The position numbers were made by a program, and so were the translations under genes. A DNA stretch of 64,000 nucleotides from Bradyrhizobium daqingense (GTDB taxonomy: Bacteria > Pseudomonadota > Alphaproteobacteria > Rhizobiales > Xanthobacteraceae), in assembly GCF_021044685.1 (NCBI RefSeq), contig NZ_CP088014.1, positions 6,682,001 to 6,746,000 on the forward strand, written 5' to 3'. Position 1 is the first letter of the stretch. The number at the start of each line of letters is the position of its first letter. A model generated the notes under the pieces. That model did not search any database. It was given only the letters and a program-made list of their open reading frames with translations, and was not told where the DNA came from. Shown piece by piece: positions 17,959 through 26,638 of the stretch.

Positions 17959-19076
17959 CTGCGCCGTTCATTCCCGTCAACACGCCACTGCTCGACGGCA
18001 ACGAGGCCGACTATCTGGCTGAATGCATCCGGACCGGATGGATCTCCTCGGAAGGACCGTTCATCAAGCGCTTCGAGCAGGCGATGGCCGAAGCTGCGGG
18101 ACGGCGACACGGCATCGCCGTCACCAACGGTTCGGTCGCGCTCGAGATCGCGGTCCATGCGCTCGGGCTGCCGGAAGGCTCCGAGGTCATCATCCCGACC
18201 TTCACGATCATCAGCTGCGCTGCCGCCGTGGTGCGCGCCGGCCTCGTGCCGGTTGGCGTCGACTGCGATCCAGCGACCTGGAACATGACTGTCGAGGGCG
18301 TGGAAGCCGTCATCACCCCGCGCACGCGCGCGATCATGCTGGTCCACATCTATGGCCTGCCGGTCGATCTCGATCCCGTCCTGGCGCTCGCCCGCAAGCA
18401 CGACCTGAAGGTGATCGAGGACGCCGCCGAGATGCACGGCCAGACCTATCGCGGCGCGCGCTGCGGCGGCTTCGGCGACGTCTCCACCTTCAGCTTCTAT
18501 CCCAATAAGCACGTCACGACCGGTGAAGGCGGCATGATCCTCACCGACGACGATGGCCTCGCCGATCGCCTGCAAGGCTATCGCAATCTCTGCTTCCAGC
18601 CGCAGCAGCGCTTCGTTCACGAGGAGTTCGGCTGGAATGCGCGCATGACCAACCTCCAGGCCGCGCTCGGCATCGCCCAGGTCGAGCGCCTGCCGCGGAC
18701 CGTCGAGATCAAGCGCCGGATCGGCCGGCTCTATGACGAACATCTCGGAGGGCTCAACCGCATCCGCCGCCCGGTCGCCCGCACCTCGTACGCCGACAAC
18801 ATCTACTGGGTCTATGGCATCGTGCTGAACGACGACGTTCCGTTCGACGCCAAGGAAGCGATGCGCCGCCTCGGCGAAAAGGGTATCGGAACGCGACCGT
18901 TCTTCTGGTGCATGCACGAGCAGCCGGTGCTGCGCCGGATGGGCCTGATGCTCGACGAGAGCCATCCGCACGCGGAATACATCGCCCGGCGCGGTTTTTA
19001 CCTGCCGAGCGGACTTGCCCTGACCGACGACGAGATCGCCCGCTCGGCGGAGGCGCTGAAGGAGATTTTGGCGTGA
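17955..19076 (+). CDS. DegT/DnrJ/EryC1/StrS sugar aminotransferase
   Basis: A 373-aa PLP enzyme starting at GTG 17955, which overlaps the cupin stop. It begins PFIPVNTPLLDGNEADYL; it has the GSVALEIAVHALGL cofactor loop, VIEDAAEMHG (PLP Asp) and the Schiff-base lysine in FSFYPNKHVTTGEGGM. These are class hallmarks of enzymes that turn a keto-sugar nucleotide into an amino sugar. The likely substrate is the 4-keto (or 3-keto) product of the CDP-glucose dehydratase or another NDP-sugar made in this locus. Its stop overlaps the methyltransferase start as GTGA. Confidence 0.9.
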   Translation: MTAPFIPVNTPLLDGNEADYLAECIRTGWISSEGPFIKRFEQAMAEAAGRRHGIAVTNGSVALEIAVHALGLPEGSEVIIPTFTIISCAAAVVRAGLVPVGVDCDPATWNMTVEGVEAVITPRTRAIMLVHIYGLPVDLDPVLALARKHDLKVIEDAAEMHGQTYRGARCGGFGDVSTFSFYPNKHVTTGEGGMILTDDDGLADRLQGYRNLCFQPQQRFVHEEFGWNARMTNLQAALGIAQVERLPRTVEIKRRIGRLYDEHLGGLNRIRRPVARTSYADNIYWVYGIVLNDDVPFDAKEAMRRLGEKGIGTRPFFWCMHEQPVLRRMGLMLDESHPHAEYIARRGFYLPSGLALTDDEIARSAEALKEILA

Positions 19077-19840
19077 CGGTTTTCGCCGACTACGCGCCCT
19101 GGTACGACCTTCTCTATCAGGACAAGGATTACGCGGCGGAGGCGGCGTTCGTCGAGGCATGCTTGCGCGACCACGGCGTCGCCTCGGGCCGGCTGCTCGA
19201 TCTCGGCTGCGGCACCGGCCTGCACGCGCTGGCCTTCGCCCGCCAGGGGTGGAACGTTGCCGGCATCGATCTCAGCCATGAGATGATCACCAGCGCCAAG
19301 GCGCGCGCCGGACAGGCCGGTCTGTCCATTCCGTTCCGGCAAGGCGATGCCCGCGAGACCGGCCCCGAGCGCGACTTCGACGCGGTCGTGTCGCTGTTCC
19401 ACGTCGCAAGCTACCAGACCAGCCGCGATGCGTTGACGTCGATGTTCCGGACCGCGCACACCGCGTTGAAGCCGGGCGGAGTGTTCTTCTTCGATTATTG
19501 GTACGGCGGCGCCGTGCTGGCGCAAGGCGTCGAGACGCGGGTCAAGGTGATCGAGCAAAAGCCGCTGCGTCTGACCCGCATCGCGCAATCCGACCATGAC
19601 GAACAGGCCGCGACCGTCACGGTGAACTACACGCTGTTCTGCGAGGACATGGAACGCGCCACGATCCGGCGCATCGATGAAGCGCACCATTTGCGCTACT
19701 GGTTTCCGTTCGAGATCGACGCCGTGCTCATCGCGAGCGGCTTTCAGCCCGCCGCTCACGCCGCGTGGCTGACCCAGGACGCTCCGCACACGAAGAGCTG
19801 GGCGGCCTACGCGATCGCCCGAAAGAGCATCACACCGTGA
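19073..19840 (+). CDS. Class I SAM-dependent methyltransferase
   Basis: A 255-aa methyltransferase. GTG 19073 overlaps the aminotransferase stop. Motif I is LLDLGCGTGLHAL, followed by an acidic residue at the end of strand 2 (VAGIDLSHEM) and the FDAVVSLFHVASY motif. It is in the family of small-molecule/sugar N- or C-methyltransferases. Directly after an aminotransferase, N-methylation of the new amino group is a plausible inference, as for N,N-dimethylamino sugars, but O-methylation cannot be excluded. Confidence 0.82.
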   Translation: MTVFADYAPWYDLLYQDKDYAAEAAFVEACLRDHGVASGRLLDLGCGTGLHALAFARQGWNVAGIDLSHEMITSAKARAGQAGLSIPFRQGDARETGPERDFDAVVSLFHVASYQTSRDALTSMFRTAHTALKPGGVFFFDYWYGGAVLAQGVETRVKVIEQKPLRLTRIAQSDHDEQAATVTVNYTLFCEDMERATIRRIDEAHHLRYWFPFEIDAVLIASGFQPAAHAAWLTQDAPHTKSWAAYAIARKSITP

Positions 19841-21045
19841 GACCGCTGCGTCTCGCCGTCATGTTGGAACAGGCCCTCGAGGTCGGCGGCGGCTTTCAGC
19901 AACCGCTGAACGACCTGCTCTGGCTGCGCGACTGGGCGTCCAAATCGGGCAACGAGATCGTGGTGTACTCGCCCGATCCGAGGACGCTGGAGATCCTGAA
20001 GGAGTTCGGTGTCACAGCCCGCCTCCTGAAATTCGGCCCGCTCGACCATGTCTTCCTGTTCCTGAAATATTGCGGGCCGTTCGATCTCGTCCAGATCGCA
20101 TCGAAGCTGAAATCGCCGTTCGAGCGCACGCTGATCCGCGACGGCATCGACGTCGTGCATTTCACCTCGACCTCGAAGCGGCATTTGCTGCTCTACGAGC
20201 TGCCTTTCATCATCACCATCTTCGACGGCTGCCACCGCGACGCGCCGGAATTTCCGGAAGTGCGGACCTTCGGCGAATTCGAGCGCCGCGAGATCCTGTT
20301 CGGCCTCGCCAGCATCAAGGCGGCGGTCGTCATCGTCAACGCACCCGAGCTGACCGACGATCTCTGCCGGCGTTACGCTATGCAAAGAGAGCGCGCGGTC
20401 TGCATCCCGTTCTCGCCCTCCACCTATGTCAGCCAATCCCAGCCTAATGCCGACGCCGACGCGGCGGTGCTGACGAAGTTCCGGCTCGAGCCGGGCTATC
20501 TGTTCTATCCAGCGCAGTTCTGGCCACACAAGAATCACGTGACGCTGCTCGCCGCACTCGCCCTCCTGCGCGAGCGAGGCATCATCGAACGGCTAGTGCT
20601 GTGCGGCTCTGACCGTGGCGGCCGCGACAAGATCGATGCGGCGATCCGTGCCTACGGATTGTCGGATCAGATCTCGATCATCGGCTTCGTCGAGTCCGTC
20701 GAACTCGGCGCGCTCTACCGCAGCGCCGCGGCGCTGGTGATGCCAAGCTATTTCGGTCCGACCAATCTTCCACCGTTGGAAGCCTGGGCGGTCGGCACAC
20801 CGGTGATCTATCCGGAGGCGTTCAAGGCGCAGGCCGGCGATGCCGCCATCCTGTTCGACTATGACGAGCCGCGCTCGCTGGCGGAGGCGATCACGGCGCT
20901 GCGCACCGACGGCACACGCGAGCGGCTGCGCGCGGCCGGCCGTCTCCGTCTCGCGCAGTTTACCGCGGAGACCGAAGCCGGCCGCCTTCAATTCGCCCGG
21001 CACCTGGAAAGGCTGAAGCACCGGCTGGCATTGACCGCGCGTTAA
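19837..21045 (+). CDS. Family 4 glycosyltransferase
   Basis: A 402-aa GT-B glycosyltransferase starting at GTG 19837, overlapping the previous stop. The C-terminal domain has FYPAQFWPHKNH, VLCGSDRGG, ISIIGFVESVELGALYRSA and the donor-binding PSYFGPTNLPPLEAWAVGTPVI (the EX7E-like region). It probably transfers the amino/methylated sugar made by the three preceding enzymes, given that four genes in a row are linked by GTGA overlaps. It is the last plus-strand gene of the locus and lies ten bases from the convergent flippase. Confidence 0.87.
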   Translation: MRPLRLAVMLEQALEVGGGFQQPLNDLLWLRDWASKSGNEIVVYSPDPRTLEILKEFGVTARLLKFGPLDHVFLFLKYCGPFDLVQIASKLKSPFERTLIRDGIDVVHFTSTSKRHLLLYELPFIITIFDGCHRDAPEFPEVRTFGEFERREILFGLASIKAAVVIVNAPELTDDLCRRYAMQRERAVCIPFSPSTYVSQSQPNADADAAVLTKFRLEPGYLFYPAQFWPHKNHVTLLAALALLRERGIIERLVLCGSDRGGRDKIDAAIRAYGLSDQISIIGFVESVELGALYRSAAALVMPSYFGPTNLPPLEAWAVGTPVIYPEAFKAQAGDAAILFDYDEPRSLAEAITALRTDGTRERLRAAGRLRLAQFTAETEAGRLQFARHLERLKHRLALTAR

Positions 21046-21055
21046 ACGGCAACAG

Positions 21056-22636
21056 CTAAGCCGGAATCAGCGCCCGCAAGCGCTCGCGCAGCGCCGTGTT
21101 CAGCAGCGGACTGGCGAGCAGGCCGACCGCGACCAGCCAGATCGCGCATTCCAGGACGAAGTGCAGGACTCCGCTCCCCGGCACGAGCGCGATGATCGCC
21201 TGCCCGATCAGCCAGCCCGACGCCACGATGGCGCCGCCCATCAGCACCAGGATGGCGATGTGCCTGAACGGATGATTCAGCGTCTGGCGCATCACCATCA
21301 GCGCGAGCAGCCCGAACTGCACGAGGATGTCGCTCGCGACCACGGCGAGCGCGGCACCGAGCGGCCCGAGCCGCGGGATCAGGACGATGGACAGCGCCAG
21401 GAAAACGACGAGCTGAAGTCCCTTGGTCCGGATCAGGAGGTCGCCGCGATTGCTGTGATTGGCAAAGACGAGCGCCAGCAGCGACGGCGCGACGGCCGCC
21501 GAGCCAAGCAGCAGCGTCACCGTGAGAGGCGCGTCGTAAGGGATGCTGCCATGGGTCCACAGCGCGAAGAAGTCGGGCCAGAACGGCAGCAAGCCCGCGA
21601 CGGTGAGGCAGGCCAGGGCCGTCACGAACACCGAGCCGTGGGCATAGAGGCGCCGCAGCCGCTCCCTGTCGCCGGTCGCATGATCGTGGCCGAGTTCGGC
21701 GGCGAGCGGCAGCGTCACCTGGAGGCAGAGGCTGCGCACCAGGCTTGCGATCACGCGGGTCAGCCCCCATTGCGCCACTGCGACGCGGTTCGTGACCAGC
21801 GCCGACACCAGCAGCACCGGGACGTTGACCAGCGCGAGCTCGGTGATGTTGGCGACCGCGAAGGGCAGCGCGCGGCGGAATTGCCCGAGACTCCAACGCA
21901 GGGACGGAGATACGAACGGCGGCTTGCCAGCACGGCGCAGGAAGGGAAACCAGCGCGGCGCGTCGAATGCAGTGAGGAAGACCGCGAGCAGGATCTGCAT
22001 CGAGACGAACGCGATCGCGACCGCGAGCAGGCTGCCGAACATCGCGAGTGCTGCGAGCTGCGCGATCTGTCCGAGTAGCAGAGCGGCGTTCTGCAGCCAG
22101 ACCGTCCGGCCATACCGGCCGCGCACGCGATAGAGACCCGAGACGAGGTTCGAGGGCAAGGTCAGGAGCATGCCCAGAATCATCACCAGCATCGCGGCAT
22201 CGAATGTCGGTGTCGCCTGGAAGCCGAGCACTACCGATGGCGGCGCCAGGACAACGGCGACGCACAGGAGGACACCGAACCCGCCGACAATTGCAAGATA
22301 GATCCGCCGCAGAGCCGAATAGAAGCTCGCCGTGCGTCCGTCGCAATCGGCGCAGGACTTGAAGGCGAGAAAGCGGTTGATCGCGCGGAGCTGCAATCCC
22401 GCGTCCGCCACCACGACGAGACTGCCCGCTGCATAGATCGCGAGCCAGGCTGCGAGCATGTCGCCGGTCCAGACGTGCAGAAAGGCGGGGATCAGCAACA
22501 GCTGCTGGGTCAGCCCCAGCACCATCTGGACGAGGTTCGCGGACCAGCCGTGCAACAGCCGGCGGGCACGGCCGGCCCCACCGGCTCCGCCTGCACCGTC
22601 GGCCTTTCCGGACGACTCAAACTGCGTGTCGGTCAA
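21056..22636 (-). CDS. Polysaccharide flippase (Wzx-like, MOP superfamily)
   Basis: A 526-aa integral membrane protein with about 12-14 hydrophobic segments, starting at TTG 22636 with GAAGGA about six bases upstream. The pattern of segments and the early WSANLVQMVLGLTQQLLLIP helix fit the Wzx/MVF/MATE-type flippase family, which moves lipid-linked repeat units from cytoplasm to periplasm. Length is slightly above the usual 420-500 residues. It runs opposite to the glycosyltransferase genes and has its own upstream region of 372 bases. Confidence 0.82.
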   Translation of the reverse strand: MTDTQFESSGKADGAGGAGGAGRARRLLHGWSANLVQMVLGLTQQLLLIPAFLHVWTGDMLAAWLAIYAAGSLVVVADAGLQLRAINRFLAFKSCADCDGRTASFYSALRRIYLAIVGGFGVLLCVAVVLAPPSVVLGFQATPTFDAAMLVMILGMLLTLPSNLVSGLYRVRGRYGRTVWLQNAALLLGQIAQLAALAMFGSLLAVAIAFVSMQILLAVFLTAFDAPRWFPFLRRAGKPPFVSPSLRWSLGQFRRALPFAVANITELALVNVPVLLVSALVTNRVAVAQWGLTRVIASLVRSLCLQVTLPLAAELGHDHATGDRERLRRLYAHGSVFVTALACLTVAGLLPFWPDFFALWTHGSIPYDAPLTVTLLLGSAAVAPSLLALVFANHSNRGDLLIRTKGLQLVVFLALSIVLIPRLGPLGAALAVVASDILVQFGLLALMVMRQTLNHPFRHIAILVLMGGAIVASGWLIGQAIIALVPGSGVLHFVLECAIWLVAVGLLASPLLNTALRERLRALIPA

Positions 22637-23008
22637 GCCGCATCCTTCCCGGCGCGCGATCGGCCTCGCACATCGAGGAGTCCTGGCAGGTCACACGCGC
22701 GATAATCGTCATATCCGAGGCGGCTCTCACAAAAAAGCGCGAAAACAACCCCATGCACAGTAGACGGATGCAGCTTTGTCAATGACTTAGCAGGCGCCTC
22801 GGACGCCTTCCGGATTTTGCGAATCGATTTGACTCGTCGGGCAAAACAGGGGCAAGGTGTCACGTTGGCGAAAGTGCCAGATTTCGCCCGTCACGCCCTG
22901 ATCACTCTGCCGTCTCAGACGATAATACTCGTCGCGCTGCGAAGGGCCCCACGCTGCAGCTCGCAGCTCGCCGAGGCACATCGGTGCGGCGCGACGAGAC
23001 GCGCATCG
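22637..23008. other. Intergenic region with flippase promoter side
   Basis: No plausible gene is seen in this 372-base gap. It is more AT-rich near 22728-22755. A perfect 7-base inverted repeat (GGCGAAA at 22867-22873, TTTCGCC at 22882-22888) could be a hairpin or a protein site. The flippase promoter should lie here on the minus strand, and the transcript of the metalloprotease should end here, but no T-tract terminator is evident. Confidence 0.5.
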
Positions 23009-25972
23009 TCAGCCGAGCAGGAAGCCCTGGTCCTGCAGAGCGTGCAGAACATCAATCAGACTGATCTGCGCCGTGGCATCCTGGCTCGCCGGCGCCGCGG
23101 CCAATGCCGACGACGAGGGCGTGGTCTGTGCACCAACCCAACCGGGCATGGTGTCGGGCACGTCATGCGAACTGGATGATGGCGATCCCCCGTGATCGGA
23201 ATTGAACACGAAGCCGTCGGTCCACGGCGCTGCGCCAACGGTCCCGTCGCCGTTGAGGTCCTGCTGCAGCGTCGGCTCGAGCGCCTTCAGCGCTGTATCG
23301 TTCCCCAGCATCTCGGGAGCGGAGCCGAGAGTCGTGAGGAAGTTGCCGGCGCTGTTCGTGCTCCAGACCGAATAATGCGCGTTCGCCGAGTTCTTCCAGA
23401 CGACATCGTAGCCGCCGCCGGTCACCTGCTCGGCGGCAATGACGGACCATGTGCCGTAGTTGGCCGCGACCACCGCAGCGCCGCCATATTTCAGGGTTGG
23501 TCCGGTCCCGGTCGAGATGCTGTTCAAGTAATAGCTGCCAGCAGAAAGGACTGCACTGGTCGATCCGAACGTCTCAATCGTGACGCCGCTGATGACAGGG
23601 ACACTGGTGACCCCGATCGTTCCATCACCGTTGAGGTCCTGATGCAGCGTCGGCTCCAGCGTCTGCAGAGCCGGATCCGTTCCCAGCATTTCGGGAGCCG
23701 AGCCGAGGGTTGTGAGGAAATTGCCAGCGCTGTTCGTGCTCCAGACCGAGTAATGGGCGTTCGCAGAATTCTTCCAGACCACATCGTAGCCGCCGCCGGT
23801 CACCTGCTCGGCGCTGATGACTGACCACGTACCGTATTGGGCCGCGACCACCGCAGCGCCGGCATACTTCAGAACGGGTCCGGCGCCGGTCGACACGTCG
23901 GCCAAGTAATAATTGCCACCGGACAGCACCGCCTTGGTCGATCCGAACGCTTCAATCGTGACACCGCTGACTGCGGGAACACCGATCGTGCCGTCACCGT
24001 TGACATCTTGCTGCAGTGTCGGTTCCAGCGCTTGCAGCGACGCATCGCTCCCGAGCACCTCAGGGGCTGCAGCGAGAGTCCTGAGGAAATTGCCGGCGCT
24101 GTCCGTGCTCCAGACCGAGTAATGGGCGTTCGCCGAGTTCTTCCAGACCACATCGTAGCCGCCGCCGGTCACCTTCTCGGCGGCGATGACTGACCACGTG
24201 CCATATTGGGCCGCGATCACCGCAGCGCCGGTATACTTCAGAACGGGTCCGGCGCCGGTCGACACGTCGGCCAAGTAATAATTGCCACCAGACAGCACCG
24301 CCTTTGTCGATCCGAACGCTTCAATCGTAACACCGCTGACTGCGGGAACACCGATCGTGCCGTCACCGTTGAGATCTTGCTGCAGGGTCGGTTCCAGCGC
24401 TTGCAGCGACGCATCGCTCCCGAGCACCTCAGGGGCGGCAGCGAGAGTCCTGATGAAGTTACCGGTGCTGTCCGTGCTCCAGACGGAATAATGGGCGTTC
24501 GCAGAATTCTTCCAGACGACGTCGTAGCCGCCGCCCGTTACCCGCTCGGCGCCGATGACTGACCATGTGCCATATTGGGCTGCGATCACCGCAGCGCCGG
24601 CATACTTCAGAACGGGGCCGGCACCTGTCGACAGATCGGCCAAGTAATAGTTGCCACCGGACAGCATCACGCCGGTCGATCCGAACGCTTCGATCGCGGT
24701 CGGTACGAGGCTGGAGCTGGCCAACGTGCCATCGGCAAATTGGAAATTTTCGACGCCGGTGACGGTGTCGGTACCATTGGGCGCGCCGCCGCGCTGGTCC
24801 GTCAGAGTGAACGTCTGGGTGGCCGCATTGTACGAGACCAAATAATTGGACCGGCTGCCCGAAAACACCGCGGTGTCGGTGCCCGAGCCGCCATTGATGG
24901 CGTCATTGCCCGCACCGCCTGTGATCCTGTCGTTACCGCCGCCGCCGTTCAGCGCGTTGGCGATCGCGTTGCCCACCAGCGTATCGTTGCCGGACCCGCC
25001 GATGGCATTGTCGATGTAAGACCGCGCGTCGCCGTTGTAGAGATAGGCGTTGTAAACGTTGCCCGATGCGTAATGGCCGTTGCCGAGATTGGCCAGTTGC
25101 ACGGAAGAGAACAACGACGCCGCACCGGGATTGAGGTTGATGCTCAAATTCGTCGTGTAGTTCGACAGGTCGTAGGTGTCGACGCCGCCGCCGTCCCAGA
25201 CCGTTTCATAAATGCGATTGGCCGAGCCTCCGACGCCGCCGCCCGGCGCGAGCTGTCCGACACCGTTGATGAATTCCTGCCCTGTGGTCGGATTCCAGGT
25301 GTAGACCGTGTTGCTGCTCTGGGTCGTGAAGTCCGCGCCATACATGGTTTGAAGCGCAAGGATATCGTTCGCCATGTAAGTCTGCGAAAACCCGTACGCC
25401 TCGTTGGTGTAGCCACCCGTGGTCGAGGCACCGACATAGCTGCGATAGCTCATGACGGTATATTCGCTGCTGTCGTGCGCGCTCGGCACCGCGACGTTGC
25501 CGGGGCCGCCGGCCTCTTGGCTGTGCTTGAGGCCGAGAGCGTGGCCGAGTTCATGCAGCGCGGTCGTGAAATAATAATTGCCGAGCTTGGCGAGCGAGAA
25601 GTTGTACTGGGTCCCGAACCAGATGTCGCCACCGGAGGCGTAGTTTCCGGGATAGTAGGCGTAGGCGGTCGGGTTGGCCGCCGGGGACTGCGCGACCATG
25701 ATGTCGGCACCGTTCGTGCCTGCGTATTGGATGTCGGCGTTGGTGTAGCCGAGGATCAATCCGATCGCGTAGTTGATCGCCGTCTGGATCTGGGTGGGCG
25801 TCGAGGCAAAGCCCGAGGTGGTCGGCTCGCCGCTGCCGCCGTAATAGGGATTGGAATAATCGCCCGCCGCGTCGGGAAAGCTGTAAGTAATCGTGCCTGA
25901 CCATTTGTATCCGGACAGCAGGCCGTCGATCTCGGCATTGTTCGTGGCACTGACGTTGACAGCGGTGGCCAA
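23009..25972 (-). CDS. Serralysin-like RTX zinc metalloprotease with tandem Trp-rich repeats
   Basis: A 987-aa protein without a signal peptide. Residues 1-260 form an M10-type metalloprotease: zinc motif HELGHALGLKH at 140-150 and a Met-turn at VMSYRSY. Glycine-rich RTX calcium repeats (GGSGNDTLVG, GGGGNDRITG, GGAGNDAING) follow at about 330-370. Then come four ~123-residue repeats, each with GTWSVI, GGGYDVVWKNSANAHYSVW and a closing Ca-binding-type DLNGDGT loop; they resemble the tryptophan-rich W_rich_C domain. The tail has no RTX repeats. Such proteins leave the cell by type I secretion and act outside. No T1SS genes are nearby. Substrate unknown. Confidence 0.85.
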   Translation of the reverse strand: MATAVNVSATNNAEIDGLLSGYKWSGTITYSFPDAAGDYSNPYYGGSGEPTTSGFASTPTQIQTAINYAIGLILGYTNADIQYAGTNGADIMVAQSPAANPTAYAYYPGNYASGGDIWFGTQYNFSLAKLGNYYFTTALHELGHALGLKHSQEAGGPGNVAVPSAHDSSEYTVMSYRSYVGASTTGGYTNEAYGFSQTYMANDILALQTMYGADFTTQSSNTVYTWNPTTGQEFINGVGQLAPGGGVGGSANRIYETVWDGGGVDTYDLSNYTTNLSINLNPGAASLFSSVQLANLGNGHYASGNVYNAYLYNGDARSYIDNAIGGSGNDTLVGNAIANALNGGGGNDRITGGAGNDAINGGSGTDTAVFSGSRSNYLVSYNAATQTFTLTDQRGGAPNGTDTVTGVENFQFADGTLASSSLVPTAIEAFGSTGVMLSGGNYYLADLSTGAGPVLKYAGAAVIAAQYGTWSVIGAERVTGGGYDVVWKNSANAHYSVWSTDSTGNFIRTLAAAPEVLGSDASLQALEPTLQQDLNGDGTIGVPAVSGVTIEAFGSTKAVLSGGNYYLADVSTGAGPVLKYTGAAVIAAQYGTWSVIAAEKVTGGGYDVVWKNSANAHYSVWSTDSAGNFLRTLAAAPEVLGSDASLQALEPTLQQDVNGDGTIGVPAVSGVTIEAFGSTKAVLSGGNYYLADVSTGAGPVLKYAGAAVVAAQYGTWSVISAEQVTGGGYDVVWKNSANAHYSVWSTNSAGNFLTTLGSAPEMLGTDPALQTLEPTLHQDLNGDGTIGVTSVPVISGVTIETFGSTSAVLSAGSYYLNSISTGTGPTLKYGGAAVVAANYGTWSVIAAEQVTGGGYDVVWKNSANAHYSVWSTNSAGNFLTTLGSAPEMLGNDTALKALEPTLQQDLNGDGTVGAAPWTDGFVFNSDHGGSPSSSSHDVPDTMPGWVGAQTTPSSSALAAAPASQDATAQISLIDVLHALQDQGFLLG
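23214..24700 (-). repeat. Four in-frame tandem repeats (369-378 bp)
   Basis: The repeat units start near 24700, 24328, 23959 and 23582 on the minus strand and each codes for 123-126 residues. Units 2 and 3 begin with almost identical DNA, while units 1 and 4 have drifted. The third unit is one codon triplet longer (TSVPVI insert). They are coding repeats of the metalloprotease and have probably grown by unequal recombination. Confidence 0.9.
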
Positions 25973-26106
25973 TGGAATCTCCGGAGCTATCGATCGCGTG
26001 ATTCGAGCGAGGACGAATGATTCTAGCTTCAGAGGTAAACGTTTGGCTTAAATTTGGCACCTGTGCCTGGCACTCTTCCATAAGAGCACATTAGCCATCA
26101 CATCCA

Positions 26107-26144
26107 GTAGTCATACGGGCCGAGCGATTCCGTAGTCATACGGG
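26107..26144. repeat. 13-bp direct repeat, 25-bp period
   Basis: GTAGTCATACGGG occurs at 26107-26119 and again at 26132-26144. It lies between the metalloprotease start and the small protein gene at 26195. Two copies 25 bases apart, between divergent genes, look like a pair of regulator sites. No matching factor is known to me. Confidence 0.5.
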
Positions 26145-26194
26145 GCCGGACACGGAACGCGAGGTTCAGCCTGCGCGATGATATCGGGAGGAGA

Positions 26195-26512
26195 ATGATG
26201 AAACTTGGCTTCCTCTCAGCCGGTCTCCTCGGGATCCTCGCGGCGGTCGTCGGGCAGGATCGTCTGTCCATCGGAGAACAGTTCGTCATGAGCGGGAAAG
26301 CCAAAGCAGACGACCGCGGCAAGGACAGCGGCGAGGCGGGCCGTGCGCCCTCCATGCCGATGGCGCGCGATCCCTCCGTTGCGGTGGCGGAAGAGTACGA
26401 AGCCGCACGTCGGACAGGAACGCGGGAGGCGTTCGAGCTGTTCATCGCGCGCCACGGCGACGCCCCGCTGGCCGAGCAGGCGCGCGCGGAACTGAAGCGC
26501 CTGTCGCGCTGA
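26195..26512 (+). CDS. Small exported hypothetical protein
   Basis: A 105-aa protein with a strong ribosome site (GGAGGAG at 26187-26193) before ATG 26195 (ATG 26198 is equally possible). The N-terminus (MKLGFLSAGLLGILAAVVG) looks like a signal peptide or membrane anchor. The rest is charged, with a helical C-terminal half (EEYEAARRTGTREAFELFIARH) that resembles a single TPR-like helix pair. No known family recognised. It is transcribed away from the metalloprotease. Confidence 0.65.
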   Translation: MMKLGFLSAGLLGILAAVVGQDRLSIGEQFVMSGKAKADDRGKDSGEAGRAPSMPMARDPSVAVAEEYEAARRTGTREAFELFIARHGDAPLAEQARAELKRLSR

Positions 26513-26638
26513 TCCCTTCATGGCGCAGACCGCGCCAGCCATGGCATTTCGACAGGCGGCATCCGCGCCGGCCCAGACTTGTCGCATGGTCTATCGGCAC
26601 TATGGTAGGCCCGCAATTCGTCCCGGAGCCTTTTCACG

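Noticed and set aside
23214-24700. Regularly spaced repeats that could suggest a CRISPR-like or satellite array
   Set aside because: Units are 369-378 bases, in frame, and encode similar protein domains. No short direct repeats with unique spacers are present.
26041-26080. Sigma-54 type promoter (TGGCAC elements) upstream of the metalloprotease
   Set aside because: TGGCAC is present but no TTGC element occurs at the needed five-base spacing on either strand.
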